Positions 55,458 to 64,000 of a DNA stretch of 64,000 nucleotides are shown here, in pieces; position 1 is the first letter of the stretch, and each line of letters opens with the position of its first letter. Source of the stretch: Blepharisma stoltei (lineage: Eukaryota; Ciliophora; Heterotrichea; Heterotrichida; Blepharismidae); contig CAJZBQ010000001.1 of assembly GCA_914767885.1 (NCBI GenBank), forward strand, positions 1 through 64,000. The letters run 5' to 3'. The notes beneath the pieces were generated by a model that worked only from the letters and a program-made list of their open reading frames with translations, did no database searches and was not told where the DNA came from. The position numbers and the translations under genes are program-made.

Positions 55458-58400
55458 TTAACTTTTTCTTTTGCCATACTGATTATAAGGAACTCTTATC
55501 TCCTCAACTGAAGAGTCATTTATCTCTGGCTTAATCTCATTCTCATCAATCTCTTCTTCACTTTCCGCTCCTCTTAGCTCTTTACTGTCCTCATCACTTG
55601 CTTCTTCACTCATCTCATGCAGTGTAGACGTTGTATGTCTTTCTCTTTCTGATTCAAAAACACTACTCGTCTGGTACTCAGAGATCGAGTCTTGGCTCTC
55701 ATAGCTGCCAACTGAGAGTTCTTTTCCCGCCTCAAATTCTGGGATTACACTTATAAACATATCAGCCATGGTGTATTTCGGGTCAAAAGGCTTTGGGAGC
55801 TCTTTTGTCTCTTTCATGTTATGTAGCAGCGAGAACATCTTTTCCCCGTCGTTTGAAAACACGTGGCCTTTCTTTGGGCTGTGGAATATTTCATCGTCAA
55901 AGCCATCAGGTTTGTGGCCCATTAATTTTCGTATGAAGGGGATCTTTTCACGGACCATGAGAAGCCCTGCGTGGAAAATCTTGATGAATCAGAAGTATAA
56001 GAAGTAGAGGTTCATTATGACAATGAGTAAAAAGAAAATGAGGCTGCTCCAGTCGTCTAGATCATTAGTTAGGTAGTAAAGTCCACAATAAATGGTGATA
56101 GAGGATACAAGGACAGACCGAAGCTCCATTTTGTTCAAAGGTCTTCCGTTATAAGGCCGGTACCTGTACTGCAGATGAAGGCTAGTCGCAAGTACGATCG
56201 CTACTGTAAGCGCTTGAATGCTGACTGAAATATTAGCCAGAAACACCGAGCAGCATATAATCAATATTTTTCGATACAAAATAATGAATTCTCAATAGTA
56301 GCACGAGGCCGTATACCCATTAAAAAAGAACCCAAATTTAAGCCTAACGCTTAATTCGTTCAGTCTTCTCTTATTCTTCATGAGATTTAGCCAACAAACA
56401 GCTGGGATTCCAATTCCCCAAACTATAGCAGCTGGAATAGAAACTATAAACAAATAAAATAAGTGCTTACTGCTCCAGCATCTTATATCAAGGTTGTCAT
56501 TGAGTCAATACTCTCCAGAATTTATCTGCTTGCAATTGAACGACCCAAAAATCATCTTTACAATGTTCGGGTGCACGATAAATAGCAAAATAATGCAGGT
56601 AGACACATAGTCATTCGTAAAATGCTTAAAACTTTTACGCTTAAGGTCGATAAAAACCCAAATGACCAGAGCAAGTAGAGATATTCCAATCGGCATCAGA
56701 CTCATAAGTATCAGCTTGTTGAAGTAGTATTGATCTGGGTCGCTTTCACTGGTTTGCAAAAAGCAGTCAAAGGAAAAGACTTGGTCACTGACTGACCCAG
56801 CACTGTTTTGTGTTGAAAAGACTTGTAGAACTAGACTTGGCCAGTTGAGGTTAAAAGTCGTCACAAGCATAACCAGCTGCAGGTCTTAGTCTTAGTCTTA
56901 GTTAAATTTATAGAGTAGCTCCCGGCCAGGACCAAAGGTCCCTTTTCTTCCACCTTTTGGACACCTCGCTTGCTTTCCTTGCCCTGCTCCCAGTGTGCAC
57001 CTAAATGCCACAGGCTACAACTCAGCTCCTTCCGGTCATGGGGCTTGGTCATGCTATCCCGGAAGTAGGCGGACTGGGTCACCGTGCTTCACGTCGCCAG
57101 ACTAGGGTTAGAGCTAAGGATTAACTCCTTAGCTCTTGTTGGCTCCTGCCATGCCCTCCAAATTGACACTAGCAGTCCCTAGAGGAAAAACCCTTTTTGT
57201 CCTGTGTCCTATCGGGACGACCCTAGGATCGTCTTTGCTGGACTGGGAGGGAAACTTAGCCGGACACAAACTACCAGTACCCATTCCAGGCCTTTCCCTG
57301 GGCGGATTGGCTTCAGGCCGCAGCAAGGTCCCCAATCTCGCCACAGTTCCGGGAGAGGACGGGTCGGTGTCGTCGCCATTTTATTTGTGTAACAAGCTGC
57401 AGGTAGTTCATAAAGATTTTGATATACACAGAAGTGAGGGACTTTGGAACAAAGGCAGAATCTCTTGTAGATTTGACCATAATTGCTCCGAGGATAATAA
57501 GAGCGATGAAGATCCCAAAAATTCTCATACTGTTTGTGACTTGGTCTGGGCAAGGACTGCAGGTGTCAGAGCCTGTCTTTGAGTAGCCATATTCACAAGA
57601 CTGGCAAATGTTTCCTTTGTAACCGTCTGAACACTCACCTGTGTAAGAGATATTGTTTGGGTTGGTTGAGCCTAAGCATGCATCTGAGTTCGGACACTTC
57701 CAAAAGATATTTGTGTACTTGTTATCTCTCCAGTATCCAGACTTAGGCGCCATCGTGTAGTTTCCATAGCAAATTCCGCCGTCAGGGCAAGCGAGACAAG
57801 AGGGGTTCTTAGGGTTTAGACTGTAGTAGTTTGCCTCACAGACTTTGCATATATCCCCTACAGTGGCTTCTCCAAGTTGGCATAGCCTAAATGCAACATT
57901 AATAAAAATTTCTTGATTGTAAACCGCGTTATCATGAGCTTTCTCTGCTTTTGAGACGTCTATTGCAGACGTATAGACCTTTATTTGAGTTTTATTCCCT
58001 GGGGTGCCAACAATAATAAATTCATTGAAATAAAAAACTCCTTGTACAGCTATCACTTTGGTAATTCCTCCAATTGTAGTCAAGCTGTCAGTTGGCTGAA
58101 GCTCTGCTTGGCTTGAGTTATCAGTTTTAGCCACATTCCCATCATGATCAATCAGGGCAATAGATAGTGGTATTGACGTTATCTGCCCTGAGGCTATCCC
58201 ATTTAAGCTTGCCATCACTGGGGTATTTTCTAATCTTCTTGTCGAATTTCCTGTAGAAGTGTCTATAGGAACCATTGAAATTGGATATGACGATACATCA
58301 GAGCCATATGCAGCTGAGTTATTCGTAAAAGTGTTCCCAGACACTGAAGGCATAATATCATTCCAAGAATAAGCTCCCCCGTTATAGCTTGCCTCGTTTT

Positions 58401-61400
58401 CAATAAAAAGATTATTTGTCAAATTAAATGTACAAATATCCACATCTCTGCAGTTCAAGCAGAGCCCGCCTCCAATCCCATACTGTACAACTCCTCCTAC
58501 AAGCGTTGAATCATTTCAATTAAAATTATTAAGATTTTTATGTACACTAGCAAGTTGCTTGCTGACACAGCTGTCTTCAAAACTACTCTGGGGCGAATTC
58601 GCACCATCTCCCTCCAGCCCCCAAAATGCTGCTACCTTGACATTTTTTACGATGAGGACGGCAGTCTTGAAGTTTGGGCTTCCACAGTTCTTTTTTGATC
58701 TCAGTCTATCTACCTGCTGTCAGGTCCTAGTCTTCACACCTTTCTGGAAAATTCGATTTTCCTAAGGTCATGAGTCAGGTAGGAAAAAACCTCCCTGCTC
58801 TTGCATCCCTGACATAGCTGAGAGGAAAACCTACCTTATAATTAAAATATTCAAGAGATGAATTTTTGGTCGGGAGACCAAAAAAATAAAACGCGCCATA
58901 TTTTAAATTATAAAGTGTTGAACCAGCTGCAAGTGCTGTGTTTTCCCTCAATTCAGAATTTTTGACAGACAGTTTGACGTTATTTGTATAGACAGCTCCT
59001 CCATTAGTTGCTGAATTTTTTATAAATTTGGAGTTTTCTATAACATAAGTTTTTTGGATTAATAAATCTGATTGTGTAACTAAATATACAGCTCCACCAA
59101 TAGTAGCATTACAGTTAGAAAATTCGCTGTTTTTGATGGTGACTTGACTGCATGTTGAGCAGTAAATAGACCCTCCATATACTCCAAGGCCGTCATCAAA
59201 GCGAGAGTCATAAATAGACAGACTGTGCAGTTTTTCTCCATATATCCCTGAATGAGAAAACATGTCGAAATTTGAATTTTGGATTCAAATGGAGCTCTGA
59301 GAGGCGCCTATAATGCCTCCTGATGTATCAGAGCTGGTGTTTCAGAAGCTTGACCCTTGAATGGTAAGGATAGAGTCAGAGTACGCCAAAATGGCACCTT
59401 CTGAATTGGCATATATATTCATGAACTGGCAGTTCTTGATATTAATTGTGCTGGAAATCGAAAAAATAGCCCCACCAGAGCCAGAAGCAGCGCCGTCTGT
59501 AAAATCAGTATTAGAAATAGCCAAGTAGCTTTGAGTGGATACGTACACAAAGCAGCCTTGCTTTCCGGTTTGGGAGTACATCTGACTGTCAGAGATAGTG
59601 GCGCTGGAAAGGGTCAAGAGAATTCCGGGGCTCGTGTTTTCTGCTTCATTTTCGTGGATTTTTGAGTTAGAAATAGAGACTGCTGCATCTAAAAGCACAA
59701 TTGACCCTTCTCCAGAGGCATAATTTCTGTATATATCTGTAGAGTTTATATAAGAAGGCGCTGAAGAGGTCCCAAGAAGGTACATGACAGAGCCTTTATT
59801 CATGCAGGAATTTTTGGTTATAATTGAGTTTTGTATGGCAAAATAAGAGTTCTGTTCGACAAAAAAGACCCCGCCAGAGTTGCCTGCATAATTATTGGTG
59901 AAATTACAAGTGTTGCATTTAAAAATAGATTGGCTGCTAATAGTGACCGTTCCCCCAGTCCCTCTATTTGTATTGTTAAAAAATAAGGCATTTTTTGACT
60001 CTCCAAGTGCTTCGTTCTGCATGCTTACTGCACCCCCTCTCTTGATTGCAGAGTTATACCTAAAAACAGACCCAGAATCAACCCAGTGATCATAATTCAG
60101 CGCTACAGCAGTCCCTGAGTTTGAGTCAAAAATGCATTCATGCGTTTCTAAATAAGAATATTGGCTGAGATCGTCCATACAGACAATTGAGTCACCTGAA
60201 TTTTCAGTTATCTTGCACAATTTTACAATAGTTTGTGACTTCACTGAACCGCTGTCTGCATTTGTATTGATATAAATGGCTGCTCCAAGTTTGGCAGAGT
60301 TCTTAGAAAACTCAGAATCAGAGATCGTGAGGATTCCGTTATAATGTAAAGCTGAAAAAACTCCAAGTGCAGAAGCTGCATTATTAATAAATTTTGATTT
60401 CGAAACAGTTGAACTCTGGGACAGGGCCGCTGTTTTTTCAATAAAAATTGCAGCGCCACTACTAGCACTGTTTCCGTCAAACAGACAATTTGCCATCTGA
60501 AAATCAATTTTTGACGAGCCCAAATTGGCTTCTTCTATATATATAGCTCCTCCAGAGCTGAGGGCTTTATTCTTAATAAAATCGCAGTCCTGTATGTAAA
60601 CTCCGCTTTTATTTGTAATAAGCTGTGGGTAAACATAAACAGCCCCTCCAAACTGAGTAGGGGAATCATTTGTCTCAAAAAGCAGATTTGACAAATTGAG
60701 GTATTGTCCTTGGAATAATAAAGCTCCACCATATCCAGCACTATTTGATTTAAAAATACAGTTTTCTATTGTAAGGTTCAAAAGGTCAATTGTGGTGCCA
60801 ATCGCTCCGACTCCTGACGATAAGTGGTTTATGTTATCGTAAAAAACAGAATTCGAGACTGTCAGGTTCATATTCCCCTCTACATTAATGCAGAGGGGAT
60901 TGTCACCTGAGCCTTGGTTTCCTGTGCAGTTTAGATAAGAAATGCCTCCGTTTTTGACTTTGGAGACCCAAAAAGATGGTGAGTTTTCTTGACAGTAGTT
61001 ATTTGTCAAGTTAATGTTGAAAATAGAAGCATTGACTATGCCAGAGAGATAAGCCATAGAAATGCAATCAATTGTTTTAGCTTCGGTGTAGGTTGATTTA
61101 ATGTAGATGTCTGGGTTATCAATCCAATAGTCAAGTATGACGGAGTTCACTGATTTCTTTTCTGATGCAGGAGCTCCATTGGAGTCTATTAAAATGTCAT
61201 TTATTTCTAAATTAACCAAATTAATGACATCTAGCACTCCTGCTCCTCCTTGATAATTATTGGTGAACTCAATATACTTTGCCGAGAACCACCTCGCTTT
61301 ATAAACAGCTGCAGTCCTCTGCCCTGATGGCAATGTAACTGGCTTCGTAATATCTACTAAATATTCCTGTTTAATTTCATTATTTTTCACATAAATCAAT

Positions 61401-64000
61401 GGCCCGCTCTGGACACCATTCGAATCCACAACCAAATTTTCTAACTTAATATTTTGCAGCTCCCCTTGGTAGCTTGCCGAAAGAATCCCATAATTTTTTC
61501 CATAATTTTTCGTAAATTTAGAATCATGTATATGTACATGATTAAGCAATAGGTCAATAAGCTCTTTATTTTCATTAATATCAGTCTTAAATCTCAGTCC
61601 TTTAGAAGCTATGCTCACAATGCCTGTGTCAGCGATATTATAATTAAAGTTGCAATTATCAATTTCAAGGTACCTGAAGACCTTTAGCGCGATAAGAGAC
61701 GCTGACGTAAAGGAGGATGAGGTCTGGATTGACACAAAATTGTTCATGAAATTTATGTTTTTTAAGCTTACATAACCAGTTCTTTCTGCATATATGAAGC
61801 CTCGGAAATCGATAGGGTCGGCATACTCGTAGCCGTTGTTGATTCTTGTCACGTTCCCATTGGTGTAATTAATAAAGCCACAGTTATAGCTGCTGTCTCC
61901 ACAGTCGTGGACTGTAATAACAGCTGCGGCTTCGCTGCTGTATATATAGATATTGTCAAAATTTACATTGGTTAAGGTGATTGACCCTCCCCAGCTTTCA
62001 AGGATAGCATAGTATCCAGTTCTCCAGTTCTGGAAGGTCACATTTGTCAAAGTCAAGGAGGCTCCATTATAAACTCCAAAAAGGTTAACATTGCTTGACC
62101 ATTTGCAGTAGCTTGACGGCAAAAACTCGCTGCTTGAAATGGTTTCTCCTCTGTCATTTTTATAGGATGCATCAATCTGCTGTTCCACATATGGGCAATA
62201 ATCGCAGTACTCTGAGCCTGTACAAGTTGATTGTGTGTAGTAGCCATCAATAATTAGGTTTTCCACTTCTATTTGGAGACCGCTTCAAGCTTCTATATGG
62301 ATATTCCACTTATCAAGGGCTGTTTTAATTGTAATGATGCTCCCATCAAGGCTAGCAATTTTTAAATACTTCAAAGTTCCAGTATCATAATTATTTCCAT
62401 GATTAAGTGGCTTACTTTCTTCATAAACCCACGCTGAAATAATATAAAGATGGTCCACAGGAGCCCACTCATAAGTCCCATCATTGATGAGGTAAAGAAT
62501 AGAATAAGCATGCTGGATCTTGGCCAAAGCAGTTGCAAATGTCTCAAAAGGTGACTCCAATGTACCTTCTCCTCCTGAGGTATCCCCAGACTTGATAGAA
62601 GTTGCATAAAAGATTTTTGGATTTTCAGGGGTCGAGGTATCTATAAAAGGAAGACATACAGTATTGCTGTCCATAATTTGTCGCGGCTCATAGCCATACT
62701 CACACATCAAGCTGCAGTACCCATATCACTGAAAGTAGCCTTCTTTGCATTGATAACATTCCCCATAGTATGGGCCATAGCACCACTCACAGCCAGTCTG
62801 ATAACAATAAAGAGACTGCTCAGTTCAGCAATTTAGCCATGAATATATGCAGGATTTTATTTCACAAAGACTATTGCAGCTATAATAATCAAAAGCCATT
62901 TCTTCGGTACACTTATATCACTGCCAAGTTGCATCATCCCATTTCCATGAATCTTCTTCGCATCAGTTGTAGCCAGGAAGAAAGTCAAAATCGTGCCAGA
63001 GCAGGTTTTGCCGGAGATCGAACATAACCAATGTATAATCCTGACATCGCTTGTCGAGGTCATCACTAAGCTGGTCATAAGCACATTTTCCTACTAAACA
63101 CTCAGGCTTGCAGGACCCATAATCTGATAAGGCACACCCATCGGCACAGCCACAATCTCCATAGTCTCAATTGCAGTTATTATTGTTGCAAGCTTCATTG
63201 CATTCCAAATCCCCAAGCATACTTGTATAACATCCAGAAGCGCAGTCTCCACAATCATAATTATCGTAATTGCATCTTTCAGAGTTGCAAACAGAGTCAC
63301 ATTTACCGTCGCCTAACAGATCTGTAGTGCAGCCAGGGTAGCAGTCGCAATCAAAATTATCATAGTTGCATGATTCGACATGGCATTCTTTTTGACAGAT
63401 GGAATCCCCAACCATATAGTTATAACACCCACTAGCACAAATTTTGCCTTCACAATCTCCAAAATCATAGTTGCAATTACTATTGTCACACTCAGGATCG
63501 CAGAATCCATCCCCAGTCATATTTAGAGTACAATTTTCTGCACAAGTATCACAAGCACCTAGATCATAATAGCAAGAAGAAACATTGCAGGCTGTGTCAC
63601 AAGCCCCACCTAACATGAATTCATAGCCTAAATAGAGTTTACATCCATCAGCACAAAACCCACAGTCTCCTAACTCTTTGAGTAATAAATAGCAAGCCTA
63701 TTGGCTTGCTTTTATTGAACACTTCTTTATACAAATTTTGATTAATTTTAAGAAAATTATTATAAAATATTTTTAATAATAGAAAATTCTATGGGAGGGT
63801 AAATCATAACCACATTCTCTTATGTTGCAGTCAGAATCACAGTTTCCGTCCCCGAGATGAGAGGAAGAGCATCCATTGTAGAATAAGCACTGCCAGATGC
63901 AGTCTGAGCCGAAAATTTGAGTTTGTGAGTCACCTACGATAGAAGAATCGTAGCCACAGTAAGGAAACATGCATTCTTTATCGCAGTAATTGTCGCCTCT
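55458..64000 (-). CDS. Giant LNR / beta-helix / multi-TM surface protein B (5' partial)
   Basis: Runs off the right edge. After removing two S elements and a 129-bp insert, one frame covers at least 2520 codons to a TAA at 55458. It parallels gene A: Lin-12/Notch repeats (LGDGNCDSDCNIREC, DLLGDGKCDSVCNSERCNYDNYDCGDC region), a Cys/Trp-rich linker using several TGA Trp codons (about 62700-62900), GEGTLESPFETFATAL opening the beta-helix, a long beta-helix (59340-62270 is uninterrupted), the GCC2/GCC3 region with SGYWRDN and CQSCEYGY, the membrane module (SFDCFL, YVSTCIILLFIVHPNIVK, ALTV, YNGRPLNKMELRS) and an acidic Ser/Glu-rich tail. Probably an adhesive or sensory cell-surface protein; unproven. 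Confidence 0.85.
56885..57404 (-). mobile_element. S element, 520 bp, in gene B
   Basis: 14-bp repeats AACMAGCTGCAGGT at 56871-56884 and 57391-57404. On the minus strand it starts ATAAAATGGCGACGACACC and ends CTATAAATTTAACTAAGACTAAGACTAAGA, i.e. an (ACTAAG)n tail. Keeping one repeat joins FMNYLQLV to MLVTTFNLNWPS, identical in layout to gene A. GC-rich, noncoding. Confidence 0.9.
58527..58848. mobile_element. S-like element, 322 bp, in gene B
   Basis: 9-bp repeats AATTAAAAT at 58518-58526 and 58840-58848. Removal joins NSSLEYFN to WNDSTLVGGVVQYGIGGG, restoring frame (322 is 1 mod 3, as required) and similarity to gene A's ASGSTIVGGVIEYGIGGG. The target repeat is low-complexity, so boundaries are approximate. 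Confidence 0.72.
63671..63799. mobile_element. IES-like insert, 129 bp, TAA duplication
   Basis: TAA at 63671-63673 and 63800-63802 (TTA on the coding strand). It splits a Lin-12/Notch repeat; removal gives CGYDLGDCGFC, the canonical repeat end. Inside is the hairpin AGCAAGCC-TATT-GGCTTGCT followed by a very AT-rich stretch. Terminal repeats are weak (CTCTTTG against CCCTCCC). Confidence 0.82.

Noticed and set aside
57136-57582. A 148-residue plus-strand open frame, and similar ones at 35466-35741, 44251-44709 and 49135-49458
   Set aside because: They lie mainly or wholly within S elements, are not conserved between S copies, and cross or end at insertion boundaries.

Overview
The window looks like a natural chromosome end of a heterotrich ciliate, most likely a Blepharisma-type species. 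It opens with about 3 kb of C-strand telomere (CCCTAACA)n, a repeat known from Stentor and Blepharisma. The genes only read through if TGA encodes Trp while TAA and TAG stay as stops. That excludes Stentor, which uses the standard code, and fits Blepharisma. One 15-nt GT..AG intron, the heterotrich size, is visible. Several coding sequences carry insertions whose precise removal restores frame and homology, and the telomere is long. Both facts suggest germline (micronuclear) DNA carrying internal eliminated sequences (IESs), rather than a trimmed somatic chromosome. The species and nucleus assignments are inference.

Layout. 1-3052 telomere; 3053-5893 gene-free subtelomere with two MITEs and a degenerate repeat; 5894-42884 a head-to-tail, plus-strand array of one receptor-like family. 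Three copies (5894-9651, 20399-24190, 39251-42884) are open from start to stop once their insertions are removed. A fourth (34507-38760) is open but has a doubtful 5' end. A divergent one (26034-29796) carries two in-frame TAA codons. Four more sizeable copies (9820-11000, 11655-13660, 14429-17368, 30520-32778) and several scraps are decayed. Each protein has a signal peptide, a large extracellular part with a type I periplasmic-binding-protein / receptor ligand-binding fold, about 9 membrane segments and a short cytosolic tail. A segment of about 4.2-4.5 kb was duplicated (14429-18640 and 20925-25480). 43112-54074 and 55458-64000 (continuing past the window) are two minus-strand giants of another family: Lin-12/Notch repeats, a right-handed beta-helix (pectin-lyase/PMP-like), an ephrin-receptor-like (GCC2/GCC3) Cys-rich stretch and a multi-pass membrane module. 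That module resembles the one in the receptor array.

Mobile DNA dominates the rest. (i) MITEs with C-rich ends and 3-bp TNA target duplications (TTA, TCA, TGA), in families named here M1 (CCGTGAGCGAAC), M2 (CCTTGATCGAAC) and M3 (TCGAAGTTCGACC), often ending in perfect hairpins and in one case nested. (ii) TA-bounded inserts ending TA|TAG...CTA|TA, including a 174-bp MITE (M4) in two places; these ends resemble the Paramecium IES consensus TAYAG. (iii) Short GC-rich retroposon-like inserts ('S elements', about 200-650 bp) with 9-16-bp target duplications; many start near ATGGCGAC and end in variable short tandem repeats. (iv) A 5'-truncated LINE. Removing all inserts from the first giant gene leaves 7404 nt, exactly 2468 codons, with no other break seen. 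These inserts are therefore probably removed before expression, or they are very recent.
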